Of a DNA stretch of 64,000 nt, positions 55,822 through 62,913 are shown piece by piece. Source of the DNA: Kofleriaceae bacterium. Its GTDB lineage: Bacteria > Myxococcota_A > Polyangia > Haliangiales > Haliangiaceae. The notes under the pieces were generated by a model that was not told the DNA's origin, did not search any database, and worked only from the letters and a program-made list of their open reading frames with translations. Positions within the stretch are counted from its first letter, which is position 1. Each line of letters begins with the position of its first letter. The DNA is taken from the NCBI GenBank assembly GCA_018058095.1, contig JAGPCO010000004.1, positions 62,001-126,000 of the forward strand, given 5' to 3'. The position numbers and the translations under genes are program-made.

Positions 55822-56934
55822 ATGAAGCCTGTCAGGTTGATGGTCTCCGGGCGGTATCCAAGTCCCCGTCGTTCCCCCGCCCGGGGACCATCACCTGGCA
55901 TCGCTTCGTTGTTCGCTCTGGCCGCGGCGCTCATCGCGCCTGGGCGGGGCTGGGCCGAGGACACCTCGGCTCCGGGATCGTCGGGCCCGGCCGCGTCCAC
56001 GTCGGCATCCTCGTCCGCGTGTGTGATCGAGCTGATCCGCGCGCCGGCAGAGGTGGCTGAGGTCGTCCAGCAATGGGTCGGCGCCGAGCCGGTCTGTACC
56101 CGGCTGACGGTCCGCATCATCCCGACCGAAGGTGGCCTGTACGTCCTGGCCACCGCACCTGATGGTCGCACCTGGGATCGAATCGTGCCGGACGCGCAGA
56201 CCGCGGGCGTCTTGGTCGCGAGCTGGGCCGCCGATGGAACGGTGAGCGCTCCGGGCCCTTCAGCCTCAAGTGCCGCGTCCACGGCCGCCAGCGTGACACC
56301 GGAGACTGTCTCGGTCTCGCCTCCCGCGCTCGCACCCGTCGCCGCGAAGGTGCAAGCGGCGCCGCCCCGGCAGGTCCGGGTGGCGATGGCCTCACCCGAG
56401 GCAGCGCCGGGCCTGGCGGACGCGGGCTCGTTGACGCGGGCCACTCCGCGGCGAGCAGGTACCCGGTCCGTGCGGGCGACCGTCCTGGTCGGGCCCAACG
56501 TCAGCGCCCTGCTCGCGGTCGACGTCGTGGCGGTCCGCTCGCTCCGCTTCGGGCTGGCGCTGGGGAGCGACGCCCACACGCAGGACACCGAGGACGGCAG
56601 CGCGATGTACCGGGTCCACTCGCGCGAGGTCTGGTTGGCCGCGCACGCCGCCTGGGAGGTGGGGATCTCGCCGCGGTTCGACCTGCGGTCGCAGGTCGCG
56701 GCCGCGCTCGTGCCGACCCGGGTCCAGGCCGATGTCGTCGGCGCGTTCTTCGACGAGGGATACCTGCTTCGGTTCGGGCTGGGGCTCGGGGTGGACGTGA
56801 CCGCTCGCCTCGGACACGACTGGCGCGTCGCCGCTGGCCCGCACCTGACCCTGGCCACGGCGGGATCGCCGATCTACGGCATGACCCCACGGGTCGAGGC
56901 TCGCCTGGGGCTGGGCCTGGGCCGAACCTTCTGA
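55822..56934 (+). CDS. hypothetical envelope protein with barrel-like C-terminus, upstream of ECF sigma gene
   Basis: A 370-residue protein from ATG 55822. A basic N-region (MKPVRLMVSGRYPSPRRSP) and hydrophobic stretch form a signal peptide. Residues 60-110 are a small domain with two cysteines; a Ser/Ala/Pro-rich linker follows (about 125-190). The C-terminal half alternates hydrophobic and polar residues (VRATVLVGPNVSALLAVDVVAV.., RFGLGLGVDVTARLGHDWRVAAGPHLTLAT) and ends RLGLGLGRTF, with the final Phe of outer-membrane barrels. It is four bases before the sigma gene, forming a cassette in which the envelope protein may be controlled by, or sensed for, the sigma factor. Confidence 0.6.
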   Translation: MKPVRLMVSGRYPSPRRSPARGPSPGIASLFALAAALIAPGRGWAEDTSAPGSSGPAASTSASSSACVIELIRAPAEVAEVVQQWVGAEPVCTRLTVRIIPTEGGLYVLATAPDGRTWDRIVPDAQTAGVLVASWAADGTVSAPGPSASSAASTAASVTPETVSVSPPALAPVAAKVQAAPPRQVRVAMASPEAAPGLADAGSLTRATPRRAGTRSVRATVLVGPNVSALLAVDVVAVRSLRFGLALGSDAHTQDTEDGSAMYRVHSREVWLAAHAAWEVGISPRFDLRSQVAAALVPTRVQADVVGAFFDEGYLLRFGLGLGVDVTARLGHDWRVAAGPHLTLATAGSPIYGMTPRVEARLGLGLGRTF

Positions 56935-56938
56935 TCCC

Positions 56939-57598
56939 ATGTCGACCCGCTCGCCACACCCGCTCGCCAAGCTCGTTCCCCTGCACCGGGGCGACGGCGA
57001 CGGCGGCACCCGCGCCGAGCCGCTGGGGGAGCAGGGCCTCATCGCCGCCTGCGCCGCCGGCGACGGCGCGGCGCGGGCGCGCTTCTTCGAGCGCTACATC
57101 GACGTCGTGTATCGAGTGGTTCGTCGTCTCCGACCGGGAGCCGACCACGCGGTCGAGGATCTGGTGCAAGCCACGTTCCTGCAGGCGTACGCGGCGGCGC
57201 CGCGCTTCCGCCTGGGTGAGCCGGTCCGGCCCTGGTTGCTCGGCATCGCCGCCAACCTGACCCGCGAGCACGCGCGGCGCGAGGGGCGACGGATCCGGGC
57301 CATGGGCACGCTGGCGGCATGGTGGTCGAGCGAGCCGGCGGCCAGCGTCGACGCCCTCGATCGGCAGCGCCTGGCTCGGCTGCCCGAGGCCATGGCCGAG
57401 CTCCCGCACGACCTGCGCGCGGTGCTGGTGCTAGTCGATCTTGAGGGCCAGGGCGGTCGCGACGCGGCGAAGATCCTGGCCATCCCGGAGGGGACGGTGT
57501 GGCGCCGCCTGTACCAGGCTCGGCGTCGGCTGCGAGTGGCGCTCGACACCTTCGCGCCCGCCCCAGCGGTGGTGGATCCCGCGCGGAGGCGGCGATGA
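56939..57598 (+). CDS. ECF RNA polymerase sigma factor
   Basis: A 219-residue ECF sigma factor. Region 2 (FFERYIDVVYRVVRRLRPGADHAVEDLVQATFLQAYAAAPRF, about 50-90) and region 4 (LVDLEGQGGRDAAKILAIPEGTVWRRLYQARRRLRVAL, about 160-200) with its helix-turn-helix are clear. It overlaps the anti-sigma gene by 4 bases (ATGA), as typical. No copy of the promoter boxes I see elsewhere in the window was found just before the cassette, so its targets are uncertain. Confidence 0.88.
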   Translation: MSTRSPHPLAKLVPLHRGDGDGGTRAEPLGEQGLIAACAAGDGAARARFFERYIDVVYRVVRRLRPGADHAVEDLVQATFLQAYAAAPRFRLGEPVRPWLLGIAANLTREHARREGRRIRAMGTLAAWWSSEPAASVDALDRQRLARLPEAMAELPHDLRAVLVLVDLEGQGGRDAAKILAIPEGTVWRRLYQARRRLRVALDTFAPAPAVVDPARRRR

Positions 57599-58632
57599 GC
57601 TGCCCGACGACCGCTACCCTGGCCGCCGCCGCCAGTGACGAGCTGCCCCTGGCCCGCCGTGGCGAGCTCGAGCTGCACGTCGTCGGGTGTGCCCGGTGTG
57701 CGGCCCGCTTGACCGAGCAGGAGCTGATGGCGGTGGCGCTCGCCGACGCGGATCTCGCGGAGCCGGCGCTGTCGACGGCAGCGCGGCGACGCCTGGGCGA
57801 CCGGGTTCTGGTCGCGGCCAACCAGGACACGCCCACGGCGGCGCCGCGACGTCGAGCGCCAGCGCCGCGTGCGGCGCAGGTCGGCTTCGGGATTCTGGCG
57901 GCGGCGGCGGTGGCGGGCTGGCTCGCGGTCGGGTCGCGTCGATCCCGGCCGCTCGCCCCGGCGCTGGCGCAGGCGCCCATCGCCGCGGGGGCGGCGGCCG
58001 TTGACCGGATCGACCGGCCCCGGCCCGATGCCATGGCGCCGCCAGTGGTGGCCGCGGTGAATGCGTCGTCGGCCGCCCGGTACACCCGGCGGTCCGTCGG
58101 CGGCCGCGACCAGCTCACGATCGAGGACGGCACCGTCGCGATCGACGCGCGTGGAGGGCGCCTCGAGGTGGTCGTCGGCGGCGCCGTGACGACCGTCGCC
58201 GACGCCCGCGTCGAGGTCAGCGCGCGCGGGGGCCGGGTCAGCCGGGTCGCGGTCTTCGCCGGCTCGGTCGAGCTGGCGGCGCCGGGGGGGCCGGTGGTGA
58301 TCGCCGCGGGTGACCTCTGGACCGCGCCGCCGGCTCCGACCGCTCCGGCCGTCGGCGTGGCGCGGGCGCCGGCGCCGACCGCGGCCGAGTGGTTCCGGCG
58401 CGGCTGGCTCGCCCTGCGCGCCGGTCGTCACGCCGAGGCCATCGCCGCCTTCGATCGCGCCGACGCGCCGTCCGTCGCCGAGGACGCCGCCTACTGGGCC
58501 GCGATCGCCTGCCAGCGCGCCGGCGACCACGCCGCGGCGCGGGCCCGCCTGACCCGGTTCGTCACCGCCTTCCCGGCCTCACCGCGCCGGGCCGAAGCTC
58601 TGGCGTCGCTGGCCGCGCCTGCACCGCCGTAA
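57595..58632 (+). CDS. anti-sigma factor with FecR-like and TPR-like periplasmic domains
   Basis: A 345-residue protein. ELHVVGCARCAARL is an anti-sigma zinc motif (HxxxCxxC, about residues 25-38) that would bind the ECF sigma factor. A transmembrane span lies at about 95-112 (VGFGILAAAAVAGWLAVG). The periplasmic part has a FecR-like beta domain (LTIEDGTVAIDARGGRLEVVVGGAVTTV... and GGRVSRVAVFAGSVEL) and a helical TPR-like end (EWFRRGWLALRAGRHAEAIAAF). It overlaps the sigma gene. Sequestering sigma until a cell-surface cue arrives is the inferred role. Confidence 0.8.
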   Translation: MSCPTTATLAAAASDELPLARRGELELHVVGCARCAARLTEQELMAVALADADLAEPALSTAARRRLGDRVLVAANQDTPTAAPRRRAPAPRAAQVGFGILAAAAVAGWLAVGSRRSRPLAPALAQAPIAAGAAAVDRIDRPRPDAMAPPVVAAVNASSAARYTRRSVGGRDQLTIEDGTVAIDARGGRLEVVVGGAVTTVADARVEVSARGGRVSRVAVFAGSVELAAPGGPVVIAAGDLWTAPPAPTAPAVGVARAPAPTAAEWFRRGWLALRAGRHAEAIAAFDRADAPSVAEDAAYWAAIACQRAGDHAAARARLTRFVTAFPASPRRAEALASLAAPAPP

Positions 58633-58635
58633 CGG

Positions 58636-59418
58636 TCAGCGCCGGGTCTGGGCGTACCAGGCCGCCACCTCGCCGGGCTCGAGCGCGCGGTTCCAGGCCA
58701 CCACCTCGTCGAGCCGGCCGACGAACGCGATCGGATCGGCGAGGTCGGGCATGCAGCCGATCCGCAGCGGGACGGCGAACGGGGTGATCGTGGTCGCGCT
58801 GTCGCCGCTCACCGTGTCGAGCACCCCGTCGACGTACAGGCGGGTCCGCTCCGCCGATGGCCGGCTGCCGTCGAACACCGCGGTCAGCTGGGTCCAGCGA
58901 TCGTTGCTGAGGGCCTGGGCGCCGCCGAAGCGGTCGTCCTCGGTGTCGACGTCGACCCAGGCGGCGTCGCGGTCCCACAGGAACAACGTGAACGCCGAGC
59001 GGTCCTGGTAGGCGGCCCGCTTGCTGATGATGCCGAACGGCGTCGTGCCGTCGAGCGCGGTCGGAAAGACCCAGGCGCTGAGGGTCAGCGCCATGCCCGG
59101 CCGGTTGCTCGGGCCATCGGCGAACTGGACGCAGGCCGTTCCACCCGGGAACGCGCCGACGCGGCCACGGGTCGGATCGTCGACCACCGCGGCGCCGCCG
59201 GTCACGATGCCGGCCGGCCCACCGCAGCTGTCGATGGCGGCGCCGCCGGCCCAGTCGGCCTCGTCCATACGCAGGTACACGCCGCAGTCGCGCAGGATCG
59301 CCGGCGGCGCGTCGGTGCTCGGCACGGCGTCAGCCGGGGCAACGCCGTCGGTGCGGGTGTCGAGGCCGACCTGCCCGCACCCAAGCGAGCACGCCGCGAT
59401 CCCCAGCAGCCATCGCAC
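58636..59418 (-). CDS. lipoprotein with LamG/concanavalin-like domain
   Basis: A 260-residue lipoprotein (lipobox CSLGC). After a short linker, a LamG-like beta-sandwich spans the rest: GVYLRMDEADWAG, AVVDDPTRGRVGAF, ALTLSAWVFPTAL, ALSNDRWTQLTAVFDGS, RLYVDGVLD, FVGRLDEVVAWNRAL (the conserved GxIDEVRIYNRAL motif of the family). Such domains bind carbohydrates or proteins on the cell surface. It is convergent with the anti-sigma gene, four bases apart. Confidence 0.85.
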   Translation of the reverse strand: MRWLLGIAACSLGCGQVGLDTRTDGVAPADAVPSTDAPPAILRDCGVYLRMDEADWAGGAAIDSCGGPAGIVTGGAAVVDDPTRGRVGAFPGGTACVQFADGPSNRPGMALTLSAWVFPTALDGTTPFGIISKRAAYQDRSAFTLFLWDRDAAWVDVDTEDDRFGGAQALSNDRWTQLTAVFDGSRPSAERTRLYVDGVLDTVSGDSATTITPFAVPLRIGCMPDLADPIAFVGRLDEVVAWNRALEPGEVAAWYAQTRR

Positions 59419-59557
59419 CCGTCGAGGGTACCAGCGGCGCGGCGGCCGTGGCCATCGTGGACTCGCGCCTGGTGTGGCGCCAGCGCCGGCGTCGCTGGCG
59501 CGCGATGCCGGTGAAGATGGCGCATCGATCGCGGCGCATCCCGTCTATAGTGCGAGG

Positions 59558-59692
59558 ATGCGCCGCCTTACCGCCGCCCTCCTGCTGCTCGCCCTCGCCA
59601 CCGTCGCCGCGTGCGGGGCGTCGACCTCGAACACGCTGCGGTCGAAGACCCAGCGGGTAGGCTGCGACGCGTGCCACACCACGTGGTACTAG
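59558..59692 (+). CDS. tiny lipoprotein with one CxxCH haem motif
   Basis: A 44-residue lipoprotein: signal MRRLTAALLLLALATVAAC, then only 26 mature residues ending GCDACHTTWY. CDACH is a CxxCH motif with an extra Cys-Gly before it. The mature part is too short for a normal cytochrome fold, so if haem is bound the axial partner must come from another chain. TATAGT (59545-59550) eight bases before the start may be the -10. It is tail to tail with the pirin gene. Confidence 0.55.
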   Translation: MRRLTAALLLLALATVAACGASTSNTLRSKTQRVGCDACHTTWY

Positions 59693-59711
59693 AACCGACC
59701 GTTCCGGCCGC

Positions 59712-60752
59712 CTAGGTGGCGTGCTCGACCCGGCCGTCGACGTGGCGGGCGAACCGGCCGGCGTCGCGGCTGTGGGTCGGTGCGTCGCTCGGCCACGGCC
59801 AGCCGCCGAACTGCGTGCGCCGGTAGTCGGCGAACGCCTGCTGGATCTCGGTCGGCGTGTTCATCACGAACGGCCCGTGCTGCACCACCGGCTCGCCGAT
59901 GGGCTGGCCCTGCAGCAGCAGCAGCTCGCCGGCGCCGCCCGCCACCAGCGGCAGGTCGACGTCGGCCCGGACCTGGATCGCGTGCCCGCGCGGCACGCGC
60001 TGACCATCGACGTCGAGGTGGTCGCCGGCGAAGAAGTACAGCACGCGCTGGCTGCCGGGCCGCGCCGCCGGCACCGTCCAGCGGGCGCCGGCCGCTAGCC
60101 GCACCGTCCAGATCGCCACGTCGTGCTCGGGCCGCGCCGCCCACGACTTCGGCGGCGGCGCTGGTGGCGGCAAGGCCTGGCCGGCCTGGCCGGCCGCTCC
60201 GGGCAGCGGGCCGGCGTAGGTGGTTACCGTCACCGCGCGCCCGTCGACGTCGGTCAGCGCGTGTACCGGTGTGCCGTCGGCCCACAGCATCGTGAAGTGC
60301 GGCTCGGTCAGCTTGTCGGCGGCCGGCAGGTTGAGCCAGATCTGGAACAGCTCGACCGGGTTGGGCCCGTCGGGGTCGAGCAGCGGGAACATCTCGCAGT
60401 GGACGATGCCGCGCCCGGCGGTCATCCACTGGCAGTCGCCGCGGCCAAAACGCGCCGTCGCCCCGAGCGAGTCGGAGTGATCGATGAAGCCGCGCCGGGC
60501 CACGGTCACGGTCTCGAAGCCGCGGTGCGGGTGCTGCGGGAAGCCGGGCACGACGGTGCCGTGGTACATGCGCCAGCCGTCCTTGCCGGCGAAGTCCTGG
60601 CCGAGGTCACGTCCGGCCAGCGAGGCGGCCGGGCCGAGGTCGGCGTTGCCGGCCGGGTAGGCGTCGTCGTGGTGGACGCAGAACAGGAACGGGTCGAGCG
60701 TCGGCCAGGGGAAGCCTAGCTTGACCACCGCGAGCACGTTGGGCGACGGCAT
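59712..60752 (-). CDS. pirin-family protein
   Basis: A 346-residue bicupin. HPHRGFETVTV (two His metal ligands, about 74-84) and the later HSD..GD.QWMTAGRGIVHCEM (His and Glu) are the pirin metal site. The C-terminal cupin and PFVMNTPTEIQQAFADY are canonical; the final DAPTHSRDAGRFARH extends a little. Pirins act as quercetin dioxygenases or redox-sensing cofactors. It is single and convergent with the tiny lipoprotein gene. Confidence 0.85.
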   Translation of the reverse strand: MPSPNVLAVVKLGFPWPTLDPFLFCVHHDDAYPAGNADLGPAASLAGRDLGQDFAGKDGWRMYHGTVVPGFPQHPHRGFETVTVARRGFIDHSDSLGATARFGRGDCQWMTAGRGIVHCEMFPLLDPDGPNPVELFQIWLNLPAADKLTEPHFTMLWADGTPVHALTDVDGRAVTVTTYAGPLPGAAGQAGQALPPPAPPPKSWAARPEHDVAIWTVRLAAGARWTVPAARPGSQRVLYFFAGDHLDVDGQRVPRGHAIQVRADVDLPLVAGGAGELLLLQGQPIGEPVVQHGPFVMNTPTEIQQAFADYRRTQFGGWPWPSDAPTHSRDAGRFARHVDGRVEHAT

Positions 60753-60833
60753 CCGGAAGGCGTAGCACCACGCGCGCGGGTGCGGCGTGGTGGACGGGTG
60801 GGACAGTGCGTTCGCGCCCGGCGCGCGCCGCGG

Positions 60834-61328
60834 TCAGAACGTGCCGCCGCCGATGGCCCCGCCGAGCTGGTCGCGCAGCGGCCGGTTGACCGTGTGGGGC
60901 GCGACGGCGTCGGGGCGGGCCGGGCGGCCGAAGCCGCGCACCGGGTTCAGCGGCGGGTCGACGGCGGCGCTGTCGGCGTCGCTCAGCTCGCCGTCGCCGA
61001 TCTGGGTCGGGTCGATCGGACCGCCGGCGAACGCGCCGTCGACGTCGACCTGGACGTCGTCGAGGGCATCGGCCGGCTGGTCGCCGGGGCGGCCGAGCAC
61101 GATGTCGTCGTCGCCGGCCGGGCGGGCCTTGACGTGCGCCTCGAGGTCCGCGGCGGCGATCTCCGACTCGTCCGCGGGCAGGTCGAGGTCGACCGCGACA
61201 TCGATCGGGGCGCCGATGTCGATCTGGCTGTCGTCGTCCTCCGCCAGGCAGCCAGCGCCGGTGGTGAGGGCCAGGGTGGCGACGAGGGTGGTGAGGGCGC
61301 GGGCGACGAGGTTCATCGAGTTCTTCAT
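60834..61328 (-). CDS. hypothetical acidic lipoprotein
   Basis: A 164-residue lipoprotein with lipobox TTGAGC and a strong AAGGAG ribosome site (7 bases upstream of ATG 61328). The mature part is very acidic and repeats DxD patterns (DDDSQIDIGAPIDVAVDLDLPADE), then a flexible C-terminus (PRGFGRPARPDAVAPHTV). It has the look of a secreted calcium- or polycation-binding peptide. No family recognised. An ECF-type promoter-like pair of boxes lies 26 bases before the start. Confidence 0.6.
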   Translation of the reverse strand: MKNSMNLVARALTTLVATLALTTGAGCLAEDDDSQIDIGAPIDVAVDLDLPADESEIAAADLEAHVKARPAGDDDIVLGRPGDQPADALDDVQVDVDGAFAGGPIDPTQIGDGELSDADSAAVDPPLNPVRGFGRPARPDAVAPHTVNRPLRDQLGGAIGGGTF

Positions 61329-61354
61329 GGTGGCTTGCTCCTTGTGCCGCCTGT

Positions 61355-61381
61355 TCTCGACCACCGGTCGCGCCGGTTGCG
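61355..61381 (-). promoter_or_regulatory. ECF-sigma-type promoter-like boxes of the acidic lipoprotein gene
   Basis: Minus strand CGCAACC (61375-61381), exactly 15 bases, then CGAGA (61355-61359). This matches the boxes and spacing before the genes at 25131 and 27579 (CGCAACC-N15-CGAAA). Here the distance to the start codon is 26 bases and a ribosome site is present. Confidence 0.45.
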
Positions 61382-61433
61382 TGACCTCGCCGCGATCGCG
61401 CAACCCGACGAAGTCACAGGGATCGGGGGGGCC

Positions 61434-61480
61434 CCGCTGAGACAGACCGCTGAGACAAGGTCCCCCGCTGAGACAAGGTC
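61434..61480. repeat. three direct repeats of CCGCTGAGACAAGGTC
   Basis: One partial unit (61434-61446) and two full units of CCGCTGAGACAAGGTC (61447-61462, 61465-61480) follow one another. They lie ~200 bases before the second Y1 transposase gene and 100 bases after the acidic lipoprotein start. The remaining DNA to 61677 is markedly G-rich on the plus strand, with a small GTCCGG-TGGG-CCGGAC hairpin, and holds no other gene I can see. Confidence 0.75.
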
Positions 61481-61677
61481 GTGACGACGTGATCAGGGGA
61501 TGGGTCGCGGAGTGGGGCGTTATGTAAACCGGCGAGATGGCTCGGGCCGCGTGTCCGGGAGTGGGCGAGGGGCGGACGGGGCGGACGAAAGAGTCCGGTG
61601 GGCCGGACAGGCGGGTTGGCAAGTGGCGGGAATGTGGCGAAAGGTTGGTTGGCGCGGGATGTGCTGCGGGTGGGGGT

Positions 61678-62697
61678 ATGGTGACGGAACGGCAGAAGGA
61701 GACGGGCAAGGGTGGGGCGGTGCGGCGGATCCGGTATTTGCCGCTGGAGACGACGATGCCGGAGGGTGGGCCGGGGGGGCTGGTGGAGGTGACGATCAGG
61801 ACGATCGCGGCGATGCTGCTGTGCCGGCCGTCGGAGCGGCTCAATCAGCGGATCTTGGGGGTGATGGGGCGGGCGCTGGCGCTGTACCCGGTGGCGCTGC
61901 ACGCCTTTGTCTTCATGTCGAACCACTGGCACGCGCTGCTGACGACGCCGGATGGCGAGACGCTGGCGCGGTTCGTTCAGCACGTGAACAGCAATGTCGC
62001 CAAGGCGATCAAGGAGGAGACGGGCTGGACGGGCAGGGTCTGGCAGCGGCGAGCGGCGAACATCGCGGTGCTCGACGACGACGCGGCGGAAGACCGGCTG
62101 CGCTACGTGCTGGCGCACGGGGTGAAGGAGGGGTTGGTCGAGCGGTCGGAGGACTGGCCGGGCGTGAACTGCGTGAGCGCGCTGCTCGGGCGCGAGCGGC
62201 TGGTGGGGCGGTGGGCGACGAAGAAGGGGCGCAAGCGGGTGGTGGAGACCTACTTCATCGACCTGGCGCCGCTGCCGGGCTGGCGCGTGCTGCGCGAGGA
62301 GCAGCGGCTGCACCGGGTCCGGCGCATGCTGGCCGGCATCCAGCGCGACGCGGCGGCGGCGCGGGGTGAGGCGCCGCCGCTCGGCCGGGCCGCGGTGCTG
62401 GCGCAGGATCCGCTCGACCGGCCGACGCGCAGCAAACACGGCGCGGCGCCGCCGTGTCACACGACGGAGCGCCACCGGCGCGACGCGTTCAAGGCCGGCC
62501 GCGAGCACCTGTGCGCGGCGTACGCGGCGGCGCGCGAGCGGCGATGGCGGCGCGAGCACGAGGTGCCCGGCTTCCCGGCTGGCTGCTTCCCCAGCCCGCC
62601 CCGCTTCGTCGCGCCGATCGACCCGGCGGTGGTCGCCGCCCGCCGCGCCCGCGTGCTGGCGGCGCACCAGCGGACGCGGTGGCAACCCATGGCCTGA
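61678..62697 (+). CDS. second Y1 (REP-associated) tyrosine transposase-like protein
   Basis: A 339-residue protein. The Y1 core has the HUH motif MSNHWHALL (H83, H85), helical RFVQHVNSNVAKAIK, GRVWQRR and the putative catalytic Y143 in DRLRYVLAHGVKEGLVERSEDWPGVN, close to the RAYT motif YI..NPV.AGLV. A C-terminal ~170-residue extension is Arg/Ala-rich and carries RFVAPIDPAVVAARRARV. The first half of the gene is strongly G-skewed on this strand, unlike neighbours. No terminal inverted repeats were found around it, so it may be a domesticated or fixed gene. Confidence 0.8.
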   Translation: MVTERQKETGKGGAVRRIRYLPLETTMPEGGPGGLVEVTIRTIAAMLLCRPSERLNQRILGVMGRALALYPVALHAFVFMSNHWHALLTTPDGETLARFVQHVNSNVAKAIKEETGWTGRVWQRRAANIAVLDDDAAEDRLRYVLAHGVKEGLVERSEDWPGVNCVSALLGRERLVGRWATKKGRKRVVETYFIDLAPLPGWRVLREEQRLHRVRRMLAGIQRDAAAARGEAPPLGRAAVLAQDPLDRPTRSKHGAAPPCHTTERHRRDAFKAGREHLCAAYAAARERRWRREHEVPGFPAGCFPSPPRFVAPIDPAVVAARRARVLAAHQRTRWQPMA

Positions 62698-62913
62698 ACG
62701 GGCGGCGACCGGTCCCCACACCCGGCCCACGCCGGTGCGAGCGCTGGCCGGCCCGCACTGCGCCCGCGCCGGCCCGAAGGCGCGCGGCCGGGCCGAGGTG
62801 TTCGGACCGAGACGCGCGGCCAGGCCGAGGTGTCGCGGTTTCGTGGCCCGGGCCGCCCACCTGTGGGCACAGATCCGCTCGACGGGCCCGGGCCGGGACG
62901 CTACAACCCGTCG

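Noticed and set aside
61434-61480. Three 16-bp repeats as a short CRISPR array
   Set aside because: Units are adjacent with almost no spacers and too short; no cas gene is present.
61678-62697. Terminal inverted repeats around the second Y1 transposase
   Set aside because: I compared the flanks by eye and found none matching the 44-kb element's CTAGCAG ends.
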